DNA of 64,000 nt from Neodontobutis hainanensis (GCA_024349245.1 JALDNG010000026.1:413501-477500); one strand, 5' to 3'; positions 24,301-37,600 are shown, numbered from the stretch's first letter. The notes: generated by a model not told the origin, from the sequence alone. Made by a program: numbers and translations.

Positions 24301-26140
24301 AGCCATTCTAGTCACTTTTAACAGGTAAAGCCAGGAAAGATGCTCTCATCTTATTATGCAATTTGTGTGTCTAATAAAACCTTTTCAACATTTACAGCTT
24401 ATCACCATTGGCTTGATTGTTTATATTGTTCACAGCTCATTGAAGCTTCAGCAACAACCTAGGTAATGTTTGACTTCATGGCACATTGCACGCATGTAAC
24501 ATTAGTGTTTCACCTTATTGTTCTCACACCGTTTCAATAGCTTTCAGTGAATCACAGAGTTATCAAAGCATTCATGTCTGTGTATGTTCTCGTTATTTGT
24601 GATCATTACATTAAAGGATAATGTCTATGTTATTTTTAACTTGTTCCGACAAAAGGTTTGGAAAAACTCACAATCAGCCAAAGCTTTTAAAAAAAAAAAG
24701 TTCAGTTTAAAAGCTCTGTTCAGTCTGAAGGTTTTTAGCAAAGTATAAATATAATCTATGAATCATATTAACACATGTAACTCCTGTCCTCTGTTTACCT
24801 TACACCTACAAGCATTATGTTGTTATGCATCAACATAACGTGTGCTAGTTGTTATTTTGATGTGAGTTCATCTTGATTAGGATCTGCTTATTTATCACAG
24901 ACAGCAAATAGGCTAAACAAAATTTAATGTTATCTTTAAATATAAAAGCATCAAGATGAATATTCATATTCCAAAACAGTCAGACACTGTTGACAGTACC
25001 TTTTTAAAATCCAATTTGAGGCAATATAATAATATAACAATGCATTTCAATACCTTGAATTAACTTCTGCACTTGACAGTGCAGAGTTTGTCAGCAATTT
25101 GGAGATCTGTTTCTGTTCTTTCCATACTTCTGTGTTGGCAATGTCAGCATGGGATCCATTTTACAGAAAAGCATCAGTACGCTGTAAAATGCTTTTCTCT
25201 GTCTTTGTGTGTCTGCACTGTTACTGTGGAATATAGATCTCTCCTCCTTTTGTCTTTATGCTCTCCTAGCTGTCAAAGTTGTCTTCCTGTTTTACTTTAA
25301 CAGGCTGCAGTTCATCCATCTGTACCTACTGTCCCACCCAAAGGAGGGCTTCCATCTGTTGACGGGGCTCTGTCCACTCACTGTAAATTCACACAATCGC
25401 CCTGTACATCATCCTCAAGCCCACATCAGACTTTACCCATTGACCTCGATGCCAGTGAAGCAGTCCAACCAAATAACCACTGTGAATTAGGATACCAAAG
25501 CTTAGAGCAGCACAAAATCAGCAATCCCTCTGCAGTGTTGCCTGTCTCGTGTCCCTCTATGTCACAACCGCCTAGGCTGAGACCAGACTGGTCCCAGTCT
25601 ACTGAGGAGGAACCCACAGGGACAAATGTGTTGCCAACAGGGGAGAATGGGTCAACTAAGAGTCCAGATGCTGATCCCAGCCTTGCACTTCCTACACATT
25701 GTGTCTCTGCTGCTCATAGCTCAGAGCTATGTGTGCTTGTTGCAGGTTTATCAGATGGTCCCAACAGTTCTGTGGAATGTTACCACCACAGCATGCCCTT
25801 GTTCTCACCTGTGGCGCAGAGTCAAAATTCTCCTGGAGCACAAGGTGAAACTCGAGCGTCACTTCAAGAGAATGACTCTGAGAGTTTAGATGTCACTGAG
25901 GTGTGCCAGAGCTGTGATATTCAGTCTGCCTTGGCCTGCATGGAGAGAAAACATGCTTGCAAGACTTCCCCTGATGTTCTATTAGAGAATCCACCAAGTC
26001 TATTATCTGAGCATGACGTAAACAGAATTCTGATGCCATCCATCATCTTTCTCAGTGCAGTTGTCTCCTTGACTGTAGTGTTGAAGGAGCCTAGCGCCAT
26101 GTTTCTGATTGGACTGTTTCTGATTTTGCATTGCTTGTAA
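21381..26140 (+). CDS. ppp1r3f: protein phosphatase 1 regulatory subunit 3F, glycogen-targeting
   Basis: Brings PP1 catalytic subunit to glycogen so that glycogen synthase and phosphorylase are dephosphorylated. Four exons join in phase: 21381-22234, 23917-23960, 24062-24147 and 25304-26140, giving 606 residues. An acidic run lies at about 32-43, the PP1-docking RVSF at 83-86, and a CBM21 glycogen-binding domain at about 150-258 (GMIRVLNISFDKAVYIRF, FVVRYETSEGDFWANN). The middle is Ser/Thr/Pro-rich. The last 36 residues contain two hydrophobic segments, a C-terminal membrane anchor as in PPP1R3A and PPP1R3F. WAS, FVVRYET and WANN phrases plus the X-block neighbours favour 3F over 3A. The ATG at 21381 is the first in an open frame; codons upstream lack another ATG. 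Exon 3 has a tandem acceptor (cagcag) allowing loss of one Ala. Confidence 0.85.
22235..23916 (+). other. ppp1r3f intron 1
   Basis: A 1.7 kb intron, AT-rich, with no exon or repeat I can identify. The donor is CAG|gtaggt and the acceptor tttctttcag. Confidence 0.7.
24148..25303 (+). other. ppp1r3f intron 3
   Basis: A 1.16 kb intron bounded by GAG|gtaaga and ttactttaacag. The sequence is AT-rich and nothing else is seen. Confidence 0.7.
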
Positions 26141-27850
26141 TTATGTCACATATTCTCCATGAAAGTGCCTTGTCATGATTCCAAGATATGCCACAAAGGA
26201 AAAAAGTGCATGTGTTTTCTGCCATAAGTGTTGTTATGCTTAGATTACAAAGAAGAAAAAAGTCCATGCAAAACAACTGTATACAAGGTCAGTATAGTAT
26301 AGTCTGTAAATTAGTAGGTCATTGCACTACTTTAACCTCTGTAGCATCATGGTGATCATCCCAGTGTTAAAGCAACATGTTAGCATTGTTTTTGCTGGTG
26401 GTTTTCATTTTTCTCTTGAAATGTGTGCTCAGTGTTGTAGTCAAAAATCATTCTCTGTAATAATATTTAAATGTAGCTGTAGCACAAGTCTAACCACACT
26501 TTGTGTATTCCATGTCTAAGAAGAACTCCCATAGAAAGACCGTATTTTGAAAATGTATTTTATTTACCAAAACTTTTACAAAAGATTTGAGAGTATTAAT
26601 ATTTTTGCCTTAAATAAGAGATAGTAAACTGTGTGGGGAGTGGGATAAAGCCACTACTCACTCACTACTATTAGTCTTTCTTTGTTTACTTCCCTCTATT
26701 CACAATAAGCTCAACAACAGTTTTGATCAATTATTTGCTTTTCTTTGTCTACTTTGCCTCACTGTCTGACTGAAATGCTGTATGAAGCGATAAAGAGTTA
26801 TTAAACATGGGCTAATACCATGTTACCACATTGTCTCTGTCTATTTTTTCTTGTTATGCACTGACTTAAACTAAAGCAGATTGTGTAGTGTTCAGTGTTG
26901 CCTGGTGTGGTGTAACATGAGCCAGAAGCCAAAGGTCACACATTGCACTAAAGTCAGTGTCATGACAGTATACAGTATACTCTGTAAGACACTCTCAACA
27001 TTTGTAGGATCACATACAACGTAGGATTGGGTCAAAGATTGAAAACATCTTAAGATATTTAATCCAGCCACTGTGTCTGACTCCAGTCTGTGTGTTCTCA
27101 GATGACAGGTAGCATTAAATCATGTGGATTATGGGGTTTTTGTCTTAAAATATTACTAATCAAAGCACACTTGAGATTCATTGATGGAAAAGTGAATGGT
27201 CACAGCTCAAGTGTGGAATGTATTAAGGATTTAAGCAGACTAAAAATTGACCTGAGGATAATGAGCGAGAGTCCTACAAGAGACTTTTATATTAAATCCC
27301 TTTATAAACACTCATCTACATTAGAGAAAGAAGTGTAAAGCTATAAATGGTGACATTTAAACCAAGTACTGTTTTTTTGTGTGTTTTAAAATTTTATTTT
27401 ATCAACCATTAACCATTCATTGTAACTAAAAACAGTGAATAAGTAGTAGCCCACTTGGCCTGTTGGGTTAACTGCATGGGAAACATTGACACATACATCC
27501 GTGAGAAAATCTGCTTTCCTTGTGTCAGATTTGGTATATAAGTCTCTCCATTGAAAAGCAAAGAAAACACTGAAAGTAGGATTATTATTAGTAGTGTATC
27601 CTATAATAAATTACATAGCTTCACTCAATTAGAACTTCTTATGCTGAATATTAAAGTTGAGTTGCCTATATGTAGTTTTATGTAGCCTATATGTTTTAAT
27701 TGGTGGATTGAACTGGTAACACTCATTCTAAGGCTAATGGATAAAAGGTGGTGATCATTTCACGGAACCTCGGAAATTTCAGAGTTGTGAGGCTCATGTC
27801 TCCACTGGGCCCTGTCACTGGGGCCTGTAGACCCGTGTCACTAATAGGCT
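26141..27850 (+). other. ppp1r3f 3'UTR and intergenic gap
   Basis: The likely 3'UTR extends to an ATTAAA at 26800-26805. The remainder up to about 27850 is AT-rich and holds no gene; an 82-codon frame at 27090-27338 has no recognisable content. Confidence 0.45.
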
Positions 27851-29896
27851 CCAACAGTCGACTTTAGTCATAGCAGTGTGACCGAGGCGACTCTTTTAGC
27901 AGCTGCGTGTTGAAGGAAGCCCTGTGCCATGTGCGAGGACAGGCGGTTGGAATAAAACAGCACTTTGAAGTTATGTACGCCCCCCTCCCGCACCCTTCTC
28001 CGTGCGCTCTCCGAATAAAACCGAGCGCTTCCGAACGAGCGCTTGAGCTGCCTCCTTGCAAGCAGCCATAATTGGGATTATTCAGGAATAATTCGCCTAA
28101 CCCATCTGCCTTGTTTTCCTTCTTCTTTTTCCTTTGGTACATTTACGCGTGTAGATCGTGATTTAGACAGTGTCCGTGATGTAAATACCTCTCGTGACAT
28201 CGTTGGATTTGTCCAAAAAAAAAAAAAAATGTCCCCCTTTTATTGTGGACCATTAAGATGTAGTCCACCTTCGTTGGACAGCAACACAAAGACTGCATAT
28301 TAAGATAAACGCCTGAATCCGTCGCCTTTTGGACAGAAACATGAGAAACGGAGACGTAGCGAGCCTGTCTGCTGTGTGGACTAATTGTTCGGATGCCACT
28401 AGCCAATATCTACGGCAAGACGATTCATTTAAGGGATGCGCGATGTTTTTTTCCTCTCTAACGTTTGTGGGTGGGTTATAATAAGCGGTGAAATCGGACA
28501 TCATTTGGAATACATGAAGAAAACGAGATATTCGAGTCGTAGAGCCTACATGGAGACCGCTGCCTCGACGTGATGCAACAAAAACCTGTTTTCTGGACCT
28601 AATGAACACATCCCTCTAAAACAGCAAAAGGGTGGCAGTGGATTTTTTTTTTTTCCCTTCTGTATCTTAATGTGTCTTCACGACAGCAACCCCATCCTTA
28701 GCTGTTTAATCAGCTGTTGATTACCACATCGCATGAAACCTATTATGCCGATGATATGTTGCTATCTCGCTGTGGGTTTATGCATAACAGGTGTTGTTTG
28801 AGAGCACGGCCTCAGCATAAGGCTTTATTATGTGTTTTTGTCTCCGTGTAAAGAACGGTGACACAAAGCGACGAGGGGTATTTTTGTGTTTTTTGACGGA
28901 GGTAGAAGAACAAGAGCAGCTCCATAAATGACAGGTATGTTACCATCATCTCCGGCGGTCGATCTCTCATATGCAAAAACACGACAAAGGAGATTTTGAC
29001 ACCTGTTCGTCCGTTTTTCTTTTCATTCGGTGTTTTAGGCCTAGCTGATATAGCCGCCATCTAATCGAGAATGGTGTTTGTCAAGGTGGCATGGGGCTGT
29101 ACAGAACAAAAAAAAAATAAGCCTAATGATTCTGTGTTTCATGGCCTACATAGGCAAGGCCCACCCTGACAAGCTACACTCTGCTTCTCTATTATTATTA
29201 TTGCCTTGTGCCTGCCTAGGAACGAGTTTTAGGGTGAGGCTGCATCTCGAATATAGCTTTAAATAAAAGAAAAATGTTTTTTTGTCTTTATAGGAATGAG
29301 ATAAAGGGAGGAGGCTTGCCAAAAACAATGTTTAAATGTTACTATTTTTCCAGCTTCAATTCAATTCCACTGTCTGGCTCTTTCATATACAGGCCTACAG
29401 GCAGATCTAAATGGCTGCCTGCCCTGCCATGACATTCTCACGTTTGTAATAAGATTTCATATTACAGGTAACAGTCACCCGCACAGGATGAGGAGCACAG
29501 AGAAAGCATAAAATGTTGTTTTCTCAATTACAATATCTCTGTTTGTTGGACATGCCCAGTGTTGCTCGTACTGTCTGCTCCATCCCCTGTACACCCCCAT
29601 GCATTCACTCAAACACCCACACTTGCACAAAGTATGTGAGCTGTTGTATCTTAGCAACGGGCAAGGTAATTACTGAGAGAGCCAAGGAGCTGGCATGCTG
29701 TAGAGCTGCTGATCTGATCCCAGCCTTAGAGAAACAGGATGACAGAGATTTTCACTATGTTGCCGGACACAGCACTTCTGTATCCACCCTTTAAACTGTG
29801 TGCCTCTATTCATCACACTGTTGAAGATGTAACAGGCATGTCAGACATCTTGTTTTCCACATGAGTTGTCTTCACAATGTATCCCTCTGTTCACAG
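27851..29896 (+). other. gpr173 promoter and noncoding 5' exon region
   Basis: A CG-containing stretch around 27960-28060 precedes the receptor gene and could be its promoter. The coding exon begins after a good acceptor (ttcacag, 29896/29897), so at least one noncoding exon must lie upstream. Donor-like ACAG|gtatgt at 28934/28935 is one candidate. The exact exons are not determinable. Confidence 0.4.
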
Positions 29897-29924
29897 GTGG
29901 TGTGGCTGTGGACAAAGAGGAAAG

Positions 29925-29966
29925 ATGATTGTGTCGTGTAGAAAGGATCATTTGGGCCTCTTGTAA
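29925..29966 (+). promoter_or_regulatory. 13-codon upstream open reading frame of gpr173
   Basis: In the same exon as the receptor CDS, an ATG at 29925 opens a 13-codon frame that stops at 29964-29966, 91 bases before the receptor ATG. It is in a different frame from the receptor. It could lower translation of the main frame, but no data show this. Confidence 0.45.
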
Positions 29967-30057
29967 AGTCCAGGGAGCTGTGGGAGACAACGGCTGCAGG
30001 AGGATCATTAGTGCTTGTAAAGGGCCTTTCTTGCAGGCTCTTGTGGAAGGTAACAGA

Positions 30058-31260
30058 ATGGCTAACCAGAGCTTTGCCATCGACGGCCCTGGTAGTTTGC
30101 TTGCTGTGCTGGCCTCACAGAGTGGACTGGCAAGAGGCGGCAGCAGCAGCAGTGACAGCAGCAGCAACAGTGGAGGAATCTCCGCCACAGATGTGTCTGC
30201 CTACTTTAAGCTGGTCTTTTTAGGCCTGATAATCTGTGTGAGCCTGGTAGGCAACCTCCTTGTGTCTCTGTTGGTCCTCCGAGACAGGACACTTCACAAG
30301 GCCCCTTACTTCTTCCTGTTGGACCTGTGCCTGGCCGATGCAGTGCGCTCTGCTGCCTGTTTTCCCTTTGTGCTGGTATCAGTCCACAACAGCTCGGCCT
30401 GGACTTACAGTGCCTTGAGTTGTAAAGTTGTGGCTTTTATGGCTGTGCTGTTTTGTTTTCATGCGGCCTTCATGCTGTTTTGTGTGGCTGTTACCCGCTA
30501 CCTTGCCATTGCTCACCACCGATTCTACGCCAAGCGCATGACCATCTGGACCTGTGCTGCCATTATTTGCATGGTTTGGACTCTGGCAGTCGCCATGGCG
30601 TTTCCACCTGTCTTTGATGTGGGGACATACAAGTTCATCCGTGATGAGGATCAGTGCATTTTTGAACACCGCTACCTGAAGACCAATGACACCCTGGGCT
30701 TCATGCTCATGCTGGCTGTGGTGGTCCTTGCCACCCACGGTTTCTATGCCAAGCTGCTACTCTTTGAGTACAGACACCGTAAGATGAAACCCGTCCAACT
30801 GGTGCCAGCTATCAGCCAAAACTGGACCTTCCATGGTCCGGGGGCCACCGGTCAGGCTGCAGCTAACTGGATAGCAGGGTTTGGTCGTGGCCCCATGCCG
30901 CCCACCCTCTTGGGTATTCGGCAGAATTTACACAATCAACACCGGCGGCTGCTGGGGATGGAGGAGGTGCGGTCCGAGCGGAGGTTGGGCAGGATGTTTT
31001 ATACCATCACCCTGCTCTTCCTGGTGCTTTGGGCTCCATACATCATAGCCTGCTTCTGGAGGGTCTTTGTCAAGTCCTGCTCCATCCCACATAAGTATCT
31101 GTCCATCACAGTGTGGATGAGCTTTGCTCAAGCTGGTGTCAACCCTATCTTTTGCCTCCTGCTCAACGAGGACCTGAGGAAAGTGCTGCGAGCTCACCTG
31201 CCGACCTACTGGAGGACTAAACAACACCTGCCCCAAGACGAGGCCTACTGCATCATGTGA
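30058..31260 (+). CDS. gpr173: orphan G-protein-coupled receptor 173 (SREB3)
   Basis: Seven-transmembrane receptor of the SREB family (GPR27, GPR85, GPR173), mainly expressed in brain; its ligand is not firmly established. The whole 400-residue protein is in one exon. It starts MANQS (N-glycosylation site at Asn3), has a Ser/Asn-rich stretch at about 31-40, then seven hydrophobic segments. Family signatures are visible: HKAPYFFLLDLCLADAVRSA, VTRYLAIAHHRFYAKRMT, NWTFHGPGATGQAAANW, IAGFGRGPMPPTLLGIRQN. As in other SREBs, the DRY motif reads TRY and the NPxxY motif reads NPIFC. The C-terminus DEAYCIM resembles GPR173, and loop sequences fit it better than GPR85. Linkage to the TSPYL2-like gene matches human Xp11.22. 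The serine stretch is encoded by AGC-rich codons and looks lineage-specific. Confidence 0.95.
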   Translation: MANQSFAIDGPGSLLAVLASQSGLARGGSSSSDSSSNSGGISATDVSAYFKLVFLGLIICVSLVGNLLVSLLVLRDRTLHKAPYFFLLDLCLADAVRSAACFPFVLVSVHNSSAWTYSALSCKVVAFMAVLFCFHAAFMLFCVAVTRYLAIAHHRFYAKRMTIWTCAAIICMVWTLAVAMAFPPVFDVGTYKFIRDEDQCIFEHRYLKTNDTLGFMLMLAVVVLATHGFYAKLLLFEYRHRKMKPVQLVPAISQNWTFHGPGATGQAAANWIAGFGRGPMPPTLLGIRQNLHNQHRRLLGMEEVRSERRLGRMFYTITLLFLVLWAPYIIACFWRVFVKSCSIPHKYLSITVWMSFAQAGVNPIFCLLLNEDLRKVLRAHLPTYWRTKQHLPQDEAYCIM

Positions 31261-32933
31261 TGGCATCTGTGATTAGACACCACAAAGAGAATGTTTCAGG
31301 TTTTAAAGGGACTTTTGGAGATGTAATGCACCTTGGTTTTAGTGTCTGTTTTGTTGTTTTGCACAACAAAATTAAATTTGCCAACAAATGCAGGCACAGT
31401 GCCATTTTATTAAGAATGTTCACATTTGAATTAAGGTTGCCCTCAGGTGCAGAGGTTTGAACAGGGCAACAAAAACGTCCTGGTAACACTTTAATGGCTT
31501 GTATTTCTGATGATGTACTGTATGAATAATCATAACAATCACCACTAGATGTGACGGATGCCATTTTAAAATAATGTTGCCTTATTTCAGAGGGACATGC
31601 CCTAAAGCTTTCCACCAAGTATTCATTGGTGCCGCATGAGGCACAAAAAAGACACAGAGGGTTGAAATTCTTCAATATGAGTACTGTCTAGACTGTTAAA
31701 AGAAAGAGTTGATCAGAGTGTTACTAACTCTCTGAAACATCAAGGAACTCGAAAGGAACTGAATGGATTGGCAGACCACCCTGGACGCCTTTTCGTCTAA
31801 TTCAAAGGAGGCTGCAAAATATTGAATGAACCCAATAATCTTGGATACATTTCAACAGCTGTTGTGAACCCAAGCCTCGAACATGCTTGATTTTTCGAAC
31901 TTGATTTAGGGCGTGTCAGGTTTCTTTGTATCATAAAATTGCCTGTTTTCCTTTATTTGTAAACTATACATGTTAAGCAGATGACACTATTTTGAAATAT
32001 GACTTGATTTCATATTGTATAGACTGTACGGGGATATCTATATTCCTGCTTGTGTGTTTTTATATATCATTTGTGTGTAAGTGTGTGTGAGGGAAATGTG
32101 GGAGGAATAGGGAGTGAAAAATGATAATGACAAATAGAATGGGGTTTCAGTAATATTGAGTCAATATGAAAGCAGCATGTGGTCTCCAAATCATACAAAA
32201 ATGAGCTGTCATTGTATGGAAATGGGTATCTGTATCTGAAATTGTGCTTTGATTTTTAACAGTAATGTATAAGCAAATGACTGTATAATGAATGAAGAGA
32301 AAGAATAATAAGAAAACAATACTTTGCAAACAGGCCATAGGAGTTAATGATTTAAAGGATGAAGCAAATGATTGCGTTTTAGAATACCATATTAATCAAA
32401 TGAACATTTTTTGCAAAAGATGATTTCTGGAATGTTGTACTGCTATGCTCTCATCAGAATACAAACAATAATGTGGAACGTAATGTGAAGGAAACTTGAA
32501 TGTTACCAGGCCCTCTGATACTTGCCAGCAACATTAACCAATAGAGTTTCTGCTTCACCGTTCGGTTCAAATCTAAAATCAACCGTGTTGTTAATGGCTG
32601 TTTTGGAAAACAGCTTCAACTAAAATGAGTCTCCAAATTAGGATTCATGTAATGCAAATGTCTGACCTACAGTATGTTAGGCATATAGGTATCTTTGTGC
32701 AGTGAATTTTCTAATTGTGGACACTTGCACAGCATACTGTATTAGCATGCATTCCACTGCATTTCATAGATTCAAGAGCCAGGGATTACAACTTGTACAG
32801 ATGTCGATTTGGGCAGACTGAGTGAAACGTACACTGAGGTCCATCATTTTTATGTCTGGCATTCCTTTGCAAGATGAAATTCTGTAACTGTACAGTTTAA
32901 CAGAGGTGGTTCTTTTACCCACTCATCAATAAA
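31261..32933 (+). other. gpr173 3'UTR
   Basis: AT-rich trailer of about 1.67 kb ending at a clear AATAAA (32928-32933). It contains several ATTTA-like elements and T-rich runs. No coding sequence is visible. Confidence 0.6.
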
Positions 32934-34086
32934 GACTCTACTTTTGATGCATTAAGATTTTGCACCTACCATTCTTACACCAGTAAAACCTCTTTTTGTG
33001 TGTGCAGTGTATTTTTGATGACAAGGCTTTGCGTATTTAAAGCCAGTTGGATAACTAAGTGACAAATATAATGTAGAAAACTTAGGGGTTAAGGCTTTTG
33101 AGGTGAAGTCAAAAATGTACGTTAAAGTGTGATTCAACAAATTTCTTTATACAACAGTTTTTCAAATGTTTTTGTTTACTTCCCTGAATGACAGAGCACA
33201 TTATTGTCATGAACAAAACAGAATCTCTTGCTGCCATGTGGAAAACTTTAGAAGATAATTATGGTTCTAATATTAAACAATAACATTTAAGAATGGTAAT
33301 TTATTTCAAACCTCATTAGGGCCCAGTTGAAATGTGGTCTGCGTATGATTGTGCATACTCTACATAAACAATTAGCCCATATCCAATCCCAGTTATATTT
33401 GAGATTTTTTTCCTTTGGGCACTTGGACTAATAGGATGTTTTCAAAGTAAGCCACCTGAGCAGTTAAAAAAAAAAACGAATTATTTTGAGTTGGATACAG
33501 CTGTGCCTCTCTGTCTTTAAAACTGATGTTAAAAATTATCCAGAGTACAAGACTACATAGCTGCCTTTCTCACTTGTAAAAACATGTTGGGCACTGCCAT
33601 TGTTGCTCTGTCCTGTCAGAAAACTTACTAGGGTAGATACTTCTGTACTTCAAAGTTTTGTACACCTTTACATTTTACATTTATTCATTTAGCTGACGCT
33701 TTTATCCAAAGCAACTTACATTGTTCTACAGTAATTACCATTGTTACAGCCACTGGAGGCAATGTGGGTTAAGTGTCTTGCCCAAGGACACAACGACAGT
33801 ATGAACTGTGAGGAGAGACGGTTAAAAGATGACTGCTCTACCCACTGAGCTACTGCCGCCCCACACTTCACGTCACACTTTGAAAGTATAGTTTGTAACA
33901 TTTCAGGATTGTTCCAAGAAAGGTCTTCAGGTTAGTTACCGCCTTTGCAACTAATTTTGGTGTTTGTGGCCAAGTGGAAAGTGAATAAAACTTTAATAAT
34001 GCTGCATAATAACATAGAAAATAGTGGTGTTTTCACAAGTATTTCAAGACCAAAAAAAATATTTTTTTAAAGAGACTGTTGAACAG
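32934..34086. other. intergenic gap between convergent gpr173 and wdr13
   Basis: The two genes point at each other. The gap holds one interspersed repeat (33671-33862) and otherwise unremarkable AT-rich sequence. Confidence 0.6.
33671..33862 (+). repeat. teleost interspersed repeat, nearly complete copy
   Basis: The phrases 'tttagctgacgcttttatcc', 'aaagcaacttaca', 'aagtgtcttgcccaaggaca' and 'cccactgagctactgccgcc' are hallmarks of a repeat seen throughout teleost genomes. The order is intact over about 190 bases. I cannot assign the family name with confidence. Confidence 0.8.
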
Positions 34087-34610
34087 TTTATTTGTATGTG
34101 CATTAAATAAATTATGATTCTGCATCCAACAATAACAGAACACAAATATATTAAGAAACAAAAGTAAAAACACTAAAACCTCTTCCCCTCTGACTGACTT
34201 GGTCATGCACATGGTTTCAAATGCAAACAGGCAAGCAGGACAAAGCAAATAAAGCCATTACTACACTCTTGAATAACACTTAAATAAATAGTGAAGTAGA
34301 CCTAAGCCACAGGGTGCATTGTTGAGACACAGAAGTGTTATTCTAACCTCTTTAGTCAATTAAATTCAGTCAAATACCAACATGCATGGGAGTAGTTCGT
34401 TGTCTTAAAGGCAATTTTTCAGCGATGGAAGCACTAACTCACACAGATCTCACTACCCCACAATTGTTAAATTATACCCACCACCTACACATGAGGTTAT
34501 CTGATTGCACTTAAGTATCATTACACATTTAAAGCAGCCTTTCATTCCAGTGACAATCAACATGTTATTGGTCAGTTAACAAGCAGCTCGTTTTAAAATT
34601 GGTGTATCAG
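34087..34610 (-). other. wdr13 3'UTR
   Basis: AT-rich sequence between the wdr13 stop (34611-34613) and a minus-strand AATAAA (TTTATT at 34087-34092). Confidence 0.5.
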
Positions 34611-37600
34611 TTACTTTTGCTCCCGCCTCCAGATGATGACCATGCCGGTGGAATCGGCAGATGCCAGTAAACTCTCGTCACAGTTAAAGCTGACATCGAG
34701 CACTGGTCCCCCATGACCTTGTAACTTGTTTACTATCGCTTTAGTGTTGCGCTCCACATCGAAGAAGTAGACACAGCCATCCTCACTGCCAGTCACTGTG
34801 TTACAGGGAAGATCAGGAAAATTGAATACAAAAAATGGAACTAAAACAAGCTCTTTCTGTGGGTCTAAAAGCCATTTAAGTGGATTACAATAAAAATGTA
34901 AACATTACAATTATTAATAAATGTATAATCTTTTCCTGATGTAAGAGCTCCTGACCACAGAACCTAACGTGTAAATATACCATAGACCTGTCTAAGAAAG
35001 TAAAAATGAAATATTAAAATATCAGTTGTAACAACCGCAACCTGATTTTTTTTGCACTTTGCTCAGTCTCTGCACATTCATTATACATGCCACCCATGTT
35101 TACTGGGTATGTCACATAACATGTTAAATCAAATTGACTGGGAGTGCACAGCTCTGTAGAGTACCACTGCTGAGAAAAAAAAGTCAGGTAAGGGTAAGTA
35201 AGTAAAATCTTAGTGCTTAATAACCATTTGTTTTTGTTTTTTTAAAAAGACAAACTCCTAAACACGCACAGATTACCCAATTTTACAATTATGTGACTTT
35301 TAAAACGTTTTCCTTAATTTTATTTTTATTCGAGTAGTTCCAACAGCATAATTGGGAGACCCTGCAACTTTTAATTAACAGTAAATTTATTTTTTTTTAA
35401 TTCAATCTCCAAGCATGAAAACTAAAAAAACCTCTTACCAACACAAGCCCCCTGTCTGAATGACATTAGAGGGCAGAAAATGCTATGAACAAGCTGAGAA
35501 CCATGCTTTATAGGGAAGCTTCTCTTCAGCTGTAGTGCACCTTCATTGTCCACCACCCTGCAATGACATGAAGATGCACAAAAAGTTAAATTATTTTTAT
35601 TTGATAATAGCAGTTTGCAATGAAACTACAAAACAACTAGACACTAAAGACAGACCTGTATAGCAGTAGCTTATTAACACATGCATTGATCAGCAGGGAG
35701 GGGTCTCTGGCCTCACGACTAATCCAGGAACGAGCAGATATACTGCAAATGGAGCTGCCCTCACTCACCACCAGACGCTTGGCTTTGGTCAGCTTCCCTG
35801 TGGGGGGCAGAGACAGGCACAAACAGGCACATGCATATCAGCTGGTTTGCCTTGCAACCAGATACACAACCAACTGCATGGCACTAAATTCAACAGTATT
35901 TTTATATTTTGCCGCAGCGCAATGTTCTTATTGCCAAATAAAAACAGTGACTCAACCTGTGGCCATGTCAAAGAGGAAGGAGAAGATGCTTCCTCTGTCA
36001 TCGCCAGCCCACAGGATTTTCCCTGGAGCATCAAAGGAGAGAGACAGCACGCGGCCTGTCAGCTTACTGGAGCCCCCCTTCACCTTCTTCCCAGTTGAAA
36101 TGTTCACCACCTGCAGGTGGTGCTTGCTGTTTCCCACCTGCAACACAACTATCTGTGAGGCCTTTATTGCTGAAGAAACATCAAGGGATGTTTTGATTAC
36201 AACAAGGACTATGAAATGAATATTGCAAACTGGAAGTGAATGTCACATTGTTACATTGTGTTACACTGAGATTAAATTGAATTGAGAGCCTTGGAGCAGT
36301 AGGTCAGCTAGCTAATAGTGTACAGTAGATTTAAAGTTTCAAAATAACACATTTAAAATTGAGCTATGTAAAATGTAGTGTAGACCCAGTTTAAATACAT
36401 ATAATAACATGTTTGTTTTGCAAAGGCATTTATTTAGAAGACTAATCAATGTGTAAACTATGTAAAAATTGTTCTAGTTATAAAAAATGTGTATTGTGTG
36501 TAGCAAATATATATTTAGGAGACTCATTATTTTGATTATCTTTTTGTAAAGACATTGCCTGTTTTGTTTTTTGCGTTACTTTCAGCTGTTAGACAGGATA
36601 AAGCAACACGTATTTCACTTACCACAGTAAGGTTGTTATTCATTGGCTGGAAAGTACAGCAGAGAAGCTCGCTAGATTCAGGGTCTCTGACTTCTCTGAT
36701 GCACCTCCCATCCTCGGTATTCCAGATGCGCAGAGTGCCATCAAGAGATGTGGAAACGATGATGTCATTGCTAAGGGACCATGCAAAGTCTGTGACAGGA
36801 CCCCCATGACCTTTCAGTGTCACCTTGATGCTAGGAGGAGGCGGAGATAGTGTCATAATAGACAAGGTGCCATCCAGTGAGCAGCAAGCAAGGAGGTGCT
36901 TGTCATCATTAGCAAACTGTAGACGAGGAACTGGAAGATAATACAAAAGGGTTGAAACTTTGTCTTTAAAAAAGGTTTGTATGCAAGTCCAAAAACATTT
37001 AATTACCAGCAGAGTCTACATGTTGGTCAAATATGTGATGCATCCCAGCAAAAGCATAATTTTCACTCAAAGTTGTATCTCCTGCCATTGCACGACTGGC
37101 CTCTGCCACTGAGGTGGGGACCAAACTGCCTGGGGGTCTGAAGAAGGCAAAATCAAAATCCAACTAGATTACCTAAAATATTGCCTTTCCAAGAAATGGA
37201 ATATGTAATATATGCTATATATATATATATATGATATCTGCAATTAGAGACAAAGAAAAGGCTAGAGCCTTACATGGTTGTCCAAAGGCCCTGTGCTGCA
37301 TTTCTCACTAAACAATGATTATAAAACAAATAAAAAATAAAACTAAATAAAACACTGTTCTCTTTCTGTGGGTACCTCTCATCATAGACGGCTCGGTTCA
37401 TCTGGGCCTGTAGTTGGTAGGAGCCTCTGCTGACAGAACGACGGTGACCACGGGCCCCTTGGGCGCGGGGGTCTTCCTCAAAGTCCTACCAGACAAATAT
37501 TGGTAGCGACAGATTCTTAGATGAGATAATGGAAATCAAGCAATTCAAAATAGGAACTTTAGTTATAAATCAAAAAACTTGCTGTACTGTTCATTATCTA

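Noticed and set aside
21381..26140. Identification as ppp1r3a instead of ppp1r3f
   Set aside because: Both share CBM21 and a C-terminal membrane anchor, and the domain resembles both. The linked X-block genes and phrases such as WANN favour 3F; a tree would settle it.
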